Assembly (NCBI GenBank): GCA_022702705.1
Contig: CM040430.1
Coordinates: 70,011,982 to 70,075,981, forward strand
DNA length: 64,000 bases
Origin: Papilionanthe hookeriana x Papilionanthe teres
Taxonomy: Eukaryota > Streptophyta > Magnoliopsida > Asparagales > Orchidaceae
Direction: 5' to 3'
The notes below the pieces were generated by a model. That model was not told the origin of the DNA. It ran no database searches and saw only the letters and a list, made by a program, of their open reading frames with translations. A program made the translations under genes and the position numbers. Positions 22,840 through 35,286 of this stretch are shown here, one piece after another (the stretch's first letter is position 1; each line of letters begins with the position of its first letter).

Positions 22840-24460
22840 GTCCACCTTTTGTTTTCAGTAACACTTCAGAATAGAGTTAGGATGAAATATTTTTAATTTT
22901 TTTGATTTATTTTTATTTTTATTTATGAAAACCAGGTCAAGATGGCCACAGCCTTCCGTCGCCCAAGGGTTGTTAGATTTCATGATCTATTTAGTTTGAG
23001 AGGCGGTCGAACTTATTATGACCAGAATATTCTTGTCAGTAACCATGGGTTGCATCATCCATGAGATCTTCGTAGACCCTGACGGCTAGGTAAAAGTTAC
23101 ATATGGTTATCTTTGTTCATTAGGGTTTCATTTAAGTCTAAATATCCTTTTTTCAAATTTTAAGCGTTAATAATTTTATGTTGCTTAAGACTTATTAGCC
23201 GATTAGATATTTCTTCCATTTTCTATTTTTTTATTTGGCATGACTCGGTCAAGATCCCAATGTTCCATCTTCCAGGATCATTAGGGGCTTACAGTTTGAT
23301 TAGTCAGAAGTGACTAAAAGGCACTTTATTAGCAGTCATTGGTTGCCTCCTCAAAAATACCTTCTCGAACTAGGTTGCATTTTGTGGATATACTTTATGT
23401 TTTAGTGGATTTTATGGTGAAAGTTTCTTTTAGTTTGGTTTTTACCTTGACCTAAAATTACCCCTGACTGAGGTTAATTGTGCTTTTGTTCTCTTAAGAT
23501 AATTTAAACACTCCTTAGCCTCAAGTCAACTGAATTTGAGATAATTTAAGTTTGGATTTGCTTAGGTTAGGTTGGACTATGGAGTGAGTCACTAACCGAT
23601 GCAAATTAGCTTACGTTCAGATCAATTTCAATCTAGTTTAAGTTAACCAGATTTTAACAGCATCATCCCAAGTTGTCTTAATTTGACCATAGTCAAATAA
23701 AGTCCGGTTTGATTTAGACTAAACCTAGGGCGGGATAGAGTTGATCCAAATCAGACTGAGTTAACTTTAAGTGAAACCAGGTTAGGCTAGGTTGACTCCA
23801 GTTAACATTCCTGTGTTAAGTCAAATCTAGCTTAAGTTAAAGTCAGATGAAGTCTAAGTGAATTTAAACTTAACTTTTCCTTTAATAAAATTAAGTCTAA
23901 GTTGAGTTAGACTTAAGTTGGTTTTTAATTAAACATAGTATAAGTTAGACTTAAAATTAAGTTTGACATCGAATTCTGATTAGTTTGATTTGAGTTACTT
24001 GGGATTAATTTGGATTAACCCAAGCATGGTTGGTTGACCCTTTAATTAAGTTAGTTTAGATTAACCCGAGTTAAGTCGGGTTGACCCGGTGATTTATGTT
24101 TGTTTGGTTTAACCCAAGTTAGGTCGGGTTGATATGGTGATTTGAGTTATCCCAAGTTAGGTCAGGTTAACCTAGTGATTTGAGTTGGTTTGGGTTAACC
24201 AGAGTCAAGTTGGTTCGGGACCACCAGAGTTAGGTCCGGTTCAACTAGTGATTTCAGTTGATTTAGGTTAACCCAAGTTGGGTCGAGTTGACCCTGTCAT
24301 TTTGAGTTGATTTAAGTTAAAGTAAATCGGGTTGGGTTAACATGGTAATTTAAGTTTATTGGTTTAACCCAAGTTGGGTCAGATTGACCCGGTGATTTGA
24401 GTCGATTGGGTTAACCCAAGTTGGGTTAAGTTGACCCGGTGATTTAATTGATTAGGTTAA
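22840..24460 (-). repeat. Fragment of a fourth Tat/Ogre-type LTR (O4)
   Basis: No gene. The part at 22,935-23,080 (CAAGATGGCCACAGCCTTCC to GGGTTGCATCATCC) and a relative at 23,245-23,370 resemble 14,690-14,850 of LTR O1. The later part (23,500-24,460) is built of GTTAACCCAAGTTGGGTT-type units like the arrays of O2. The order fits the primer-side half of such an LTR in minus orientation. It continues across Athila B at 55,178-55,224 (CCTAAGTTTGGTCAGTTTAA). The piece at 20,976-21,011, before solo LTR E, should belong to the same host sequence. Confidence 0.5.
24040..24460. repeat. Diverged tandem array of about 48-bp units
   Basis: Units contain GGTTAACCCAAGTTGGGTC, GGGTTGACCCGGTGATTT and repeat roughly every 38-50 bp. 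The array is split by the insertion of Athila B and resumes at 55,178. Confidence 0.65.
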
Positions 24461-26105
24461 TGATCCCTTGTAATATTTATACTTGTGCTAATATGATTTA
24501 TAATTCTAATATTTGATATATTTTTAATAAAATTTTCTTCTTTACAATGGCACCAAAAATTTGATTCAAATGTAAATAAGAATTCAAAAGTTTAGGGATT
24601 CTACGCAAGTAAACGTATCGTTATCAAGTAATATAGGACTTTCTTATTAAGCCCCGAAATATCGATCCCACGGAGAAAAAATTTTGGATGTTGAAAACAC
24701 AAAAAGGTTTTAGATCACAAAATCTATTTAGATAAATGCATTTACTTAAACAGTTTTAGATAATAGAAAACTTAAAAATGTGATTCTTTTTGAAATTTTC
24801 TTAAATTGTGAAATAAAGTAACAATTAACCAACTATAACGAGATTTTTGTAAGATTAAAGAAGTATAGATGAAAATATTTTTTTCCTTATCATAAATAAG
24901 TAATAAGTATAAGGGTTCTATTGTGGAAGTATGCAAATTGTGTTGTGCCAAATATGAGCAATATTATTCTTTACCCTTACTAGAGATGCTATAAATAACA
25001 TTGGCTGGTTTAAGTTTGAATATTTTTTAAGACAGGTTAGGTAGGGAAGATACTAGCTCTCACAGTAGAGTTCCCTCCTTTCTCTCCACCTGGGGGCTAA
25101 CATCTCGCATCAAAACCTAAAACAATAATCTAAATTGGGGTCATTAGTCTGTCACCCTAAATTCCTCTAATTCCACACCCATCAAAGTATATTTCACTAT
25201 TTATTTGCAAAAAATTATATGAATTACTTCTCATCCATACAATCCCATGTGATTTCTACCAAATGTTGATTGAAACAATACCTAGTAGGATCTTTCATGT
25301 TCCTACAACAAATGTTAACATCTTAATTGGCCAAATCAAGAAGTAAATGAATTACAAGGATTAAATCAACACAACTTATTCCAACATTAAAGATCAATAC
25401 TTCCACAACTTCCATCCACCACTTAATTACCTTTCATTTTAAAGAAAAATATAAAGAAAACTACTCAGAATCCATGAAGAAAACACAACAATAAGAAATT
25501 TTAAAAGTAGAAATCATGTAAAAAAATACAAGAAGACTTTAATTAAAACCAAATGAAGTATAAAGATAAATACTTATCTCAAGTTCCTCTCCAACAAACT
25601 CTTGAAGTTCCTTTGAATCTCTGCCTTTCTCTTACAGGACTCCCTAAGATTGGTCACCCAACCCAATAGGGTTTAAATCTTTCTAAAACAATGGATTTTT
25701 ACTTTGAAATCTCTACCTACCTTCCCTTTTACTAGGAATGAGATAAGTGTGAAGAAACCCTAAGTAATAATCATACACTTCTTACTATAACTACTCTTTA
25801 GTTAGTCTAAAAACTCCTCTAAAAACTAACTCTTACTTTTCTCTTTCTTCTTCTTCAAGTCATTTCTTTTATACTTTCTCAAAAGGTTCCTTGGTGTCTC
25901 TTCAAAATGTGTCCATATTCATTGAACTCACCCAAGAGATGCATCCTTTCAAGTGAAATTTAAATGTCTTATGGTGCCCTTGATAAGTTACCCACATTTG
26001 TACCAAAAGGTGCCTCAAACACCTCTCAAAATTCTCCAAAAATTCCTTAAAATTTTAAAGTGACTACCCTGCGCTTAAGCGCGGGGCCTTTGCTGTTTAG
26101 GCGTG
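24461..26105 (-). repeat. 3' LTR of Athila B, first part (split by Athila A)
   Basis: The minus-strand LTR is interrupted at 26,105 by Athila A and continues at 39,351-39,585. It keeps the uninterrupted site AGTATAGATGAAAATATT near 24,862-24,880, which is the empty-site copy of the place where O2 landed in the other LTR. A minus-strand TATAAAAG lies at 25,866-25,873 and a perfect palindrome GCGCTTAAGCGC at 26,071-26,082. Confidence 0.9.
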
Positions 26106-27742
26106 TGATCCACTGAAAATTTGATACCTTTTTACTATCCATTTTATACATATTTTTGATGATATTGCACTTTAAAGGAAGGTATTTTTCATTATTTCAT
26201 GCAAGTACATTGATTAGAGGCCTTTGGAGCAAAAGGAAGCAAAAAGGAGCAAATTTGGAGCAAAAAGGAGCCAAAGTGTAAAAGTTAAATTGGCGCCGAA
26301 CGGCGCCCTATCCAGCGTTGAACTGCGCTCGTTTTCAGAGAGTTATTGTCCAAATGGCGGAAAATAGCGCCGAACAGCGCCCTATCCAGCGTCGAACTGC
26401 TCCCTATCCCAATTTCAAACTAGATTCAATGTATTTGGACATATTTTGGAGGAATGCATGCAAAATTTCTTGGGAAATCAGTTATGGCTAAATTTAAGCC
26501 ACTTTTGGGAGAGATTTCAGAAGGGGGGTGTGTGTGTTTAGTGAGTTGTAGAGAGTAGAGAGTGTTAGGGAAGTTTAGAAAGAGTGATCTTGGGTTTGTA
26601 AATTCTCTTCCAAGGAGTGTAGGAGAAGAGGGAAAGTGAGAGATTTCTTCTTCCTTACTATTCTAAAGAGAGAATTGTGTGTTGTTGTGAAGAAAAAAGA
26701 TGAGTCAAAGGAATTCCTTGAGATTCATTTGGGAATGAGTTTGAGATAAGTAGTCTTTTCTTTACTCTAATTGTATGACATTGCTTTTATATATAAAATC
26801 CATGTTGTGTCATCCTTTCCTCATGAGTCTTGAGTAGATTTCTTTTTCTTTCTCCTTCTCATGTGATGTGTTGATGTTGTGAAATAGAAATGATGTGCTG
26901 ATTAATTATGGATAATTTATTATGATCTTTTCACTTAGAACTTCATTTACCTTTTGATCTGGCCAATTGAATTGTTAAAACTTATTGAGAAACTTATGTT
27001 CCGAAAGCATTATGAGTTCCACAACTTAAGTGAAGATCACATTCGATGTCCATGAATTAGGAACGTAATTCATGGGGGTTGAGTGCAAATAAATAGGGAA
27101 ATATACTTTGATGGGCGTAGAATTGGAGATTTTAGAGTTACATGCTAAAATCCCCAATTTGGTCTTAAGATTTGGAAACCAAATCGAGAGTTAGCCTTCA
27201 GGGGAAGGGAAGTGGGAGCTCTGGAGTGAGAGCAATTAACCTCCTAGCCTAGCCACGGATATGGGGACTAAACTTAAGACTAGTGAATCTTCTTTATACG
27301 CTGAAGTATGGGTAAAGAATATGATTGCTCCTATTTGGAACAATACATTTGCATCACTGATCTATGTCACAATAATCAACACATTAACATTGAAAAGGAG
27401 GAAGACTCTTTCTTGCAACTGTGTTTAGTTATAAATTTAGTGTTGTGTGTTAGTTTAACTTTTTGTTGTGTACTTTAGTAGTACAAGTAACTTTTACTAT
27501 TTGCACCTATTTCAAAAATCAAAATTACTTGCAATTGTGTTGTGATTTGAATAGTGATTTCTGTGCTACGCCTTGAAATTAATTGCCTCCCTGTGGGATC
27601 AAATCTAGAACTCCATTAGAACCCTTTTTTACTTGAGCGATATGTATACTTGTGTTAATTGTGTGACTCATTTTGAAAATCTAAATTAACATAAATATAA
27701 ATGTGAGTTTCTAAATTTTCGCAAATTAAACAATTCGCACCA
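26106..27742 (+). repeat. 5' LTR of Athila A
   Basis: Starts TGATCCACTG and ends TTCGCACCA. It contains a GGCGCC-GAAC-GGCGCC hairpin at 26,292-26,307 with a second such cluster near 26,367-26,400, a purine-rich stretch at 26,520-26,700, and the Athila LTR tail CGATATGTATACTTGTGTTA near 27,640. Confidence 0.92.
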
Positions 27743-27748
27743 GGTTTT

Positions 27749-27766
27749 TGGCACCGTTGCTGGGGA
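27749..27766 (+). other. Primer binding site of Athila A
   Basis: TGGCACCGTTGCTGGGGA lies six bases inside the LTR end, the usual Athila position and near-canonical sequence. Confidence 0.88.
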
Positions 27767-27984
27767 GGTAAGGTAAAGAAAACTATTAAAATTAATTTTG
27801 TATATTTTGAAATCTTATATTTGAATTACAAGTCATAATTCTGTGTGTTTATTTACTATTAGTGTGCTTATTGTGATTGTATGCGTAATAGTGGATCTAT
27901 AGGTTTATTGCCTTACGATTCTGAATTAGAGCGTACAATTAGAAAAATTCGAAAAACAACAAAAAAATCTGAAATCCTCACAAA

Positions 27985-29319
27985 ATGGCGAACAATTTGA
28001 ATAATCAAAATGGAAACATTCCAAGACCTTTAAGAGATTATGCTAATCCAACAACAGATGAAATTTACTTAACTATTCAAAATCCTGATGTTGCTGCTAA
28101 TTCATTTGAACTTAAACCCACTCTTACTCAAATGGTATAGAATAATCAATTTGGAGGAACACCTAATGAAGATCCTAATATACAAATTGCTAGTTTTCTA
28201 GAACTGTGTGCTACCTTTAAATATGATGGATTATCGAACGATGCTGTTAGACTTAGAATTTTTCCTTTTTCTCTAAGGGATAAGGTTAAGGCGTGGTTAA
28301 AATCGTTAGCACATGGATCTATCAGAACTTGGGGAGAACTTTCACAAAAGTTTCTTTCAAAATATTTCCCTCCTTCTAAAACTGCTAAGTTGAGAAATGA
28401 TATCACATCTTTTAGTGAGTTTGATGGAGAATCTATATATGAAGCTTGGGAATGATTTAAAGATCTTCTGAGGAAATGTCCACATCATGCTTTACCAGAT
28501 TGGTTAATAATTCAAACATTTTATAATGGATTATCGGGATCTTTGAGATCGATTATCGATGCTACTGCTAGTGGATCATTAATGTCTAAACCTTTTGATG
28601 AAGCATATTCATTAATTGAGGAGATGGCTACTAATAATTTTCAATGGCCCTCTGAGCAAGTAAATCCTAGGAGAGTAGCCAGTATTCATGATTCTGATGC
28701 AATAACTATGATAATCTCTCAAATCGCTGCACTTTCAAAGAAAATAGATCAATATGGAATGAATTATTCTTCAACACCACTAATGTTGGAAGAAAATTCA
28801 TCGGGTCAGATGATAGACTCTCAACCACCTTATAAATCATTGAATGCCATAAGTAACAAAGTCAATAACCCTTATTCAAATTCCTACAATCCTAGTTAGA
28901 GAAATCACCCAAATTTCAACTGGGATAATACTAATGTTGTCGTTAACCTGCAGTGGGGAAATAATCATTTGAATCCAGTTGGAAATCCAAACAACTAAGG
29001 AAATACCAGTTTTAAACCTTCTTATCCTCGAGGTTTTAAAAGTAACCCACAAGTTAAGGAAAAGAAGTTGTCTACTAAGGAAATGATTCTGAATATGGGA
29101 AATCAAATTCAAGCTCAAAATATTGCAATGAAGAATACTGAGATTCAATTAGGACATATGTTTACTGCGCTTAATAATAGACCTTCTAGAAATCTTCTAA
29201 GCAATGTTAAGATCAACCGAAAAGAACAAAACAAAGAGCAAATCAAGGCTATTCAATCAAGAAGTGGAAAAGAATTGGAAACAAGAGTTTAAAAAGAATT
29301 CAAAGTTGAAAGAGAGGAA
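27985..29319 (+). pseudogene. Gag of Athila A
   Basis: The frame opens with a Met at 27,985 (MANNLNNQNGNIPRPLRDYA) and holds the retrotransposon gag core: IASFLELCATFKYDG, LRIFPFSLRDKVKAWLKSL, SIRTWGELSQKFLSKYFPPS and CPHHALPDWLIIQTFYNGLS. After that comes the Athila-typical SLMSKPFDEAYSLIEEMATN. It stays in one frame with protease and RT, as Athila gag-pol normally does. Stops at 28,138, 28,453, 28,897, about 28,996 and 29,290 stand where Gln, Arg or Trp would be expected. I saw no clear zinc knuckle. Confidence 0.9.
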
Positions 29320-30060
29320 TTGAACATTGAGAAAGGTTCTGATGATCCGTTGGAGCCAATAAAGATAACTGTTGAAACACCACCTCCTCCTTTTCCTCAA
29401 AGACTAAAGAAAAAGAATAGGGATAATAGATTTGCAAAGTTTTTGGAAATCCTTAAGAAGTTAACAATTAATATTCCCTTTATCAAAGCGTTAGAGCAGA
29501 TGCCTGGTTATGCAAAGTTTATGAAGCATATTCTTAAAAGAAAAAGAAAGTTCAAAGACCACGAGACTGTTGCACGTAGCAGTGAGTGTAGTGCAATTAT
29601 TCAGAAGAAGCTTCCAGATAAACTTAAAGACCCAGGTAGTTTCACTATCCCGTGTGCTATTGGTGAGAAATTTTTCGGAAGAGCTTTATGTGATCTTGGA
29701 GCTAGTATTAACCTTATGCCTTTATCAACTTTCAAAAGATTGGTAATAGGAGAAATTTTACCTACATCTGTGACTCTTAAATTGTTTGATCGTTCTATCA
29801 CTTATCCTAAGGGAGTTGTGGAAGATGTATTAGTAAGGGTGGATAAATTTATCTTCTCTGTGGACTTTATTGTATTAGATATGGAGGAAGATAAGGAGAT
29901 TTTAATTATTTTGGGAAGACCATTCCTTCCTACTGGGAGAGCTATGATCGATGTTTAGAAAGGAGAATTAACTATGAGGGTTAATGATCAAGAAGTAACT
30001 TTCAATATTCTGAAATCTATGAAATACCCTTCAACTGAAAAAGATGAAGAGTGTTTTTGA
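29320..30060 (+). pseudogene. Aspartic protease of Athila A
   Basis: The protease reads ALCDLGASINLMPLSTFKRL around 29,685-29,745, the Athila form of the active site (Asp-Leu-Gly). YPKGVVEDVLVRVDKFIF and IILGRPFLPTGRAMIDV follow. Upstream PPPPFPQRLKKKN and LKKLTINIPFIKALEQMPGY are the segments that always precede it in Athila polyproteins. A stop at 29,956 replaces the Gln usual after MIDV, and another stop occurs at about 30,058. It is in frame with gag and RT. Confidence 0.9.
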
Positions 30061-31325
30061 ATGGAAGTTTGTGATTATTTGAGAGAAGATCACTTTAAGG
30101 AAATATTTGAAGAAAACTTAGTATGTGAGGATGAATATGGAAGTGAAATTAAAGATAAATTAGACGATATGAAGAATGAAATGTTATAATTTGTTTAGGA
30201 AAGATTTGAAAGATTGGATATTATGGAAGATGGAGATAAAAGTTTAATTCCATCTATCATTAGACCTCTTAAACTTGAACTGAAAATTCTCCGTTATCAT
30301 TTAAAGTATGTGTTTTTTGGAGAATCATCTACTTTACTAGTCATTGTATCTTCAGATTTAAATGAAAATAAAGAACAAAAATTATTGGACACCTTAAAAA
30401 GATATAAAAAGGCTTTTAGTTGGTCCATAGCTGATATTAAAGGAATCAGTCCTTCGATCTGTATGCACAGAATTTTGTTGAATGAACAACATAAACCTAG
30501 AGTTGATCCACAAAGGAGACTGAATCCAATAATGAAAGAAGTGGTTAAAAAGGAGATTTTAAAGTGGTTAGATGCTGGAATCATATATCCTATTTCTGAT
30601 AGTGTTTGGGTAAGCCCAATTCATTGTGTACCTAAGAAAGGAGGAGTGACGGTTGATGGTACTGAAAGAAATGAAATTATTCCGACAAGACAAGTCACTA
30701 GTTGGCGAATATGTATTGATTTTAGAAAATTAAACACCGCCACCAGAAAAGATCACTTTCCTTTACCATTTTTGGACCAAATGCTAGATTGACTTGCGGG
30801 ACACAAGTATTATTGCTTTTTGGATGGATATATCGGTTATCACCAAATACCTATTGCTCCTGAGGATCAAGAGAAGACTACATTTATTAGTCCTTATGGA
30901 ACTTTTGCTTTTAGAAGGATGCCCTTTGGATTATATAACGCACCTGTAACATTTCAAATATGTATGATGTCCATATTTAGCAAATTAATAGATGACGAAA
31001 TAGAAGTGTTTATAGAAGATTTCTCAGTATTTGGAGACTCATTTGATACATGCTTATGGAACTTGGAAAAAGTTTTGGAGGTATGTGAAAGAACAAATTT
31101 AGTCTTAAACTGGGAGAGTGTCAATTTATGGTTGCAGGAGGAATTGTGCTTCGACATAAAATATCTGAATATGGCATGGAAGTAAATGCTGCAAATATTC
31201 AAATTATAGAAAAGTTACCACCTCCAACAACTGTGAGAGGGGTAAGAAGCTTTTTGGGACAAGTAGGATTCTACAGGCGATAAATTAAAGACTTTTCAAA
31301 AATTACCAAGCCTCTATGCCAACTG
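30061..31325 (+). pseudogene. Reverse transcriptase of Athila A
   Basis: Motifs in order: SPSICMHRILL, VKKEILKWLDAGIIYPISDS, VWVSPIHCVPKKGG, WRICIDFRKLNTATRKDHFP, FLDGYIGYHQIPIAPEDQEK, FAFRRMPFGLYNAPVTFQ. The catalytic pair reads Glu-Asp (FIEDFSVFG, codons 31,015-31,020) instead of Asp-Asp, which should inactivate it. Stops at 30,187, 30,199 and 30,790 and a frameshift near 31,110 add to the damage. Downstream, VRGVRSFLGQVGFYRR marks the connection. Confidence 0.93.
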
Positions 31326-33172
31326 TTGGAAAAAGATAGGAAGTTTGATTTTAATGTTGAATGTGTTAAAGCTTTATTAAAGAAAAAATTAATCACTGAC
31401 CATATAATATTTTCACCTGATTGGGAGAAACCATTTGAATTAATGTGTGACACTAGTGATTATGTTATTGGAGTGGTTCTAGGAAAAAGACACGATAAAA
31501 TGTTTATAGTTATATAATATGCTAGTAAGACTCTTACTACTGCTCAAATTAATTATACCACTACTGAAAAAGAGTTATTAGATATTGTTTATGCCTTTGA
31601 AAATTTTAGATCGTATTTGATTGGAACTAAATGCATAGTGCATACTGATCATTTTGTTATTAAATATTTAATGCAAAAGAAGGATGCCAAACCAAGACTG
31701 ATTCGCTGGATACTGTTAATGCAAGAATTTGATTTTGGGGGTCGATAATTAAATAGTTGATCATTTATCTAGACTTTAACAACCTAATTTGGATGATTTT
31801 GAAAGAGATATCAGAGAAACTTTTCCTGATGAGCAATTATATAATATCATTAAAGGAAATTTACCGTAGTAAGCTGATATTGTGAACTATATTGTTAGTA
31901 ATATTATACCACTTGAATTTACAGTGTAACAGAGAAAAAAATTTATTCATGATGCCAAATTTTATTTTTGGGATGATCCTTATCTGTACAAGCAATGTAA
32001 ATATCTAATTATTAGGAGATGTGTGCCTTATGAAGAAACCGAAAGAATTATTAGAGAATGTCATGATTCTGAATTTAGAGGACATTTCAGATTTGATAGA
32101 ACTGCACATAAGATTTTGTAATCTGGATTTTATTGGCCTACTATTTTTAGGGATGTTTATAGATTTATCAAAACTTGTGATTGATGTCAAAGAGTAGGCA
32201 ATATATCTAGAAGAAATGAAATGCCTCTTAACTTTATTTTGGAAGTTAAAATATTTGATGCTTGGGGATTAGATTTTATGGAACCATTTATACCTTCATT
32301 TTGAAATATTTATATATTGATTGTTGTTGATTATGTATTGAAGTGGATTGAAGCAATACCTTTACCTAGGTTGGATGGTAGAAGTTTATCGATGTCCTTA
32401 ATGAAAAATATTTTCACGAGATATGGAATGCCTAGAGTAATTATCACTGATGGAGGATCTCATTTCAAGAATAATCTGATTCAGAGATTGGTGGAGAAAT
32501 ATAATATTATGCATAAAATCTCCACAGCTTATCATCCCCAAACAAATGTTTAGCAGATGTATCTAATCTTGAAAGTAAATGAATTTTGGAGAAAGTTGTT
32601 AATCCTACATATTAGATTGGTCTGCTAGATTAGATACTGCTTTATGAGCATACAGAACTGCTTATAAAGCTACTATAGGAATGTCCCCTTATAGATTGAT
32701 ATTTGGAAAAACATGCCACTTGCCAGTTGAATTAGAATATAAAGCATATTGGGCGATAAAGAAATTGAACTTTAATTTGAAAGATGCTGGTGAGAAGAGA
32801 CTGTTGCAATTGAATGAATTGGGAGAAATCAGAAATGAATCTTATGATAATGATAAAATATATAAGGAGAAAAGGAAAATCTGGCATGATCGGAAGATTG
32901 TTAAAAAGGAATTTGAACCAGGACAAAAAGTTTTATTATACAATACAAGATTGAAATTATTTCCTGAGAAACTAAAGTCTAGATGGACTTGACCTTTCAC
33001 TGTTTTTAAAATCTATCCATTTGGTGATGTGATTATCGAAGACCCCAATTCTGGAAGAAAATTTAAAGCTAATGGACAATAATTAAAACCATATTTTGAA
33101 AGGAATGGACCTTATTTTAAAGACGTTTTAATGTTGGATCAACCTGAACAACTGAAAGTTATGTCGGGTTGA
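31326..33172 (+). pseudogene. RNase H and integrase of Athila A
   Basis: RNase H: PFELMCDTSDYVIGVVLGKR near 31,430-31,490, [19 protein letters not shown] and [14 protein letters not shown]. Integrase: zinc-binding ECHDSEFRGHF and KTCD-stop-CQ (32,055-32,195), catalytic core WGLDFMEPF (first Asp), VIITDGGSHFKNNL near 32,437 (second Asp), and HPQTN near 32,538, after which stop and frameshift remove the catalytic Glu. The C-terminal part runs [20 protein letters not shown] (32,681) to [20 protein letters not shown] and ends near 33,172. Many stops and shifts; clearly dead. Confidence 0.9.
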
Positions 33173-33537
33173 TGATGTTAAATTAAGCACTTTGTGGGAG
33201 GCAACCCACATTTATTTAGTGTATGTTTGTTTGTTTGTTTGTTTGTTTTTTGTTTTTATGATACTTAATTGAGTCCTACCCTTCCTTAATTATCATTTAC
33301 AACATTAAAGAAATGGATCGAATTGAAGTTTGGAACAAATTTGGACAAAAATGAAGTTCGTGAAATTTGAACCCCCCCGCAGTTCAAAAAACAGTTTCTC
33401 ACCTTTAAATTTGATTTTTGGCAGTTCTAAGTGGCATTTCGTAAAAATATTTCAAAAAACACTTAAACTCCCAAAAACCGCTCCTAGACGCAGAAACTAC
33501 CAAAGGAACGAAAAGGAAGATCCCAAATCTCGTCCCA
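33173..33537 (+). other. Spacer after pol in Athila A with GTGGGAGGCAACCCAC motif
   Basis: No gene. AGCACTTTGTGGGAGGCAACCCACA at about 33,186-33,210 follows the pol stop and can pair (GTGGG with CCCAC). The same motif follows pol in B (minus, about 40,903-40,928) and D (minus, about 58,838-58,862). A TTTG microsatellite lies at 33,226-33,250. Confidence 0.7.
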
Positions 33538-34680
33538 ATGGATTCTGACATTGAAATGGTAAGATTTCAAGTTTTCAACTGTAGGAAGTTCGTGAGTTTT
33601 GAAGCACAACATATTTTTAACAAAACTATCTCAAAAATGAGATTGATCAAGGAGCGAGGCTTTGTGAATCGAGTTTTTAAATCTCCTACTACTCGAATTG
33701 AAGAAATAGGGAAGTGTTATGTTATACTACTACCGCCATAGTTGTTCTGGTTATAAAAGAATTATATGCAAATCTTCATGGAATCAACCAAGGATCAGTT
33801 TATGTGCGAGGTAGGTTTGTCACATTTACTCCTGCGATGATTAATAATTTATATATGATTGAGAATGTGCCGATCTGCCATTATTCTACATTTTCCCCAA
33901 CGAAGGACAACATGAATGATATATAAAAATATCTAATGGATGAAAGTAATAATTGGGAGATAAGAGATAGCAGGTATGTAAGTTTTTCGACCACACTGTT
34001 AAATCCTACGTCGAAGCACTCACATTACTTCATATGTGCAAAATTGCTCCCAACTATGAAAATCAGTAAAGTAACTAAAGAGAGTATTATTCGGAATTAT
34101 TGTATTCAAATGGGAATGCCTATTGATGTTAGAGCAATAATTGTAAATTCTATTTTGGGATTGATAGTTCATGGATCTAAATATGGGCTTGGAAACCCCT
34201 CCACCATATTTCTTCTCTACAGTCAATCACAAGTGCCTTATAAGAATTGGGAGAAAGTGCTTCTACCTTGGAGGCCTATCGACTCAACAAAATAGTATAG
34301 TAGCCGGGCAATTGGTAATTTGAATGATTTGAGAATCATTGAAGATCAAACATCTCAGATATCGACACCTATTCCTCCTTACTTTCCTGGGAGTTCACGG
34401 ATCATCCTAAAGAAAATTAAGAAATTGGAGAAAGAAGTTCAACACTTGATGAATGCAATCAAAAATCTATCTGACTTCTTTGATCATCTAGATTGGAGAA
34501 TGAAGGAGCACTTTGATCATTATGGATATCTTGAAGGAAGTTTGGTTCAGTTGATTTGAAAGAAAGGTTGGATTAAAGAGTATTCCACTGAAGAATTCCC
34601 GTTTTGTCCATTCTACAACTTGTTCGTTCATACTCAGTCCATTGGAGATTTAAGAGTTGAGGATGGTTCTGAGGAAGAGT
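33538..34680 (+). pseudogene. Athila 3' (env-position) ORF, copy 1
   Basis: The coding stretch starts at a Met at 33,538 and, after a shift near 33,725, continues in one frame to 34,559 with stops at 33,924 and 34,293. It contains IKELYANLHG, VYVRGRFVTFTPAMINNLYM, ISKVTKESIIRNYCIQMGMP and YGLGNPSTIFLLYSQSQVP, followed by a coiled-coil-like tail (ILKKIKKLEKEVQHLMNAIK). This looks like the family of plant Athila ORFs often labelled putative plant transposon protein, found downstream of pol where retroviruses have env. I see no signal peptide or membrane segment, so I would not call it an envelope. Function unknown. Confidence 0.7.
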
Positions 34681-35286
34681 GAAGGCTTGATTTTTGTGTT
34701 TATGTATTTATGTTTGTGTTTTGTTTGCTTTGATTTGATTAGATGTTATGTTTGGACTTGTTTTCTTGTTCAGTTGTTAGTGTTATTGTGTTGTGATTAT
34801 GATCGACGCTGAATCATAGAGTCTATGGTTTGATTGTGTGTTATGTTGAGTGTTATTAGGATGTGGCTGTAATTTGGATTTTATATATATCTAAGTAATG
34901 TTTTATGTTGTTTGTGTTATGAATATAGTTTGCCAAGGCTTTAATACGTTATTCAATGCTTATTTAGACCAATTAGACGTCGGAGCGGTCTTGAAATGAT
35001 TGAAATTGTAAAAGAAAGTTGGAAACCCAATTTTTGATTTGGCGCCGAACAGCGCCCTATACAGCGCCGTTCCGCCCCCAAAGTCAAAGAGTTTGGCCTG
35101 CAATGTAGAAAATTGTGCCGAACGGCGCTAGTTCGGTGCTAGCGCCTGCGCTGTTCAGCGCTACGTAAAAAATTGTGCCCAAACTCTATACTTTCACGAT
35201 TTAATCCTGGGACCCGCCATTTTTGCCCAAACCACCGTCTTCTACCTCCAGCTAAGGCCGATTTTTGCACCTAGGGCTCACTAGCA
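34681..35286 (+). other. Spacer between the two env-position ORFs, with LTR-like GC block
   Basis: No gene. T/G-rich sequence to about 34,950, then at 35,041-35,165 a GC-rich cluster (GGCGCCGAACAGCGCCCTAT, CGAACGGCGCTAGTTCGG) that closely resembles the palindromic block in the U3 part of the Athila A LTR (26,291-26,405). Confidence 0.7.
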
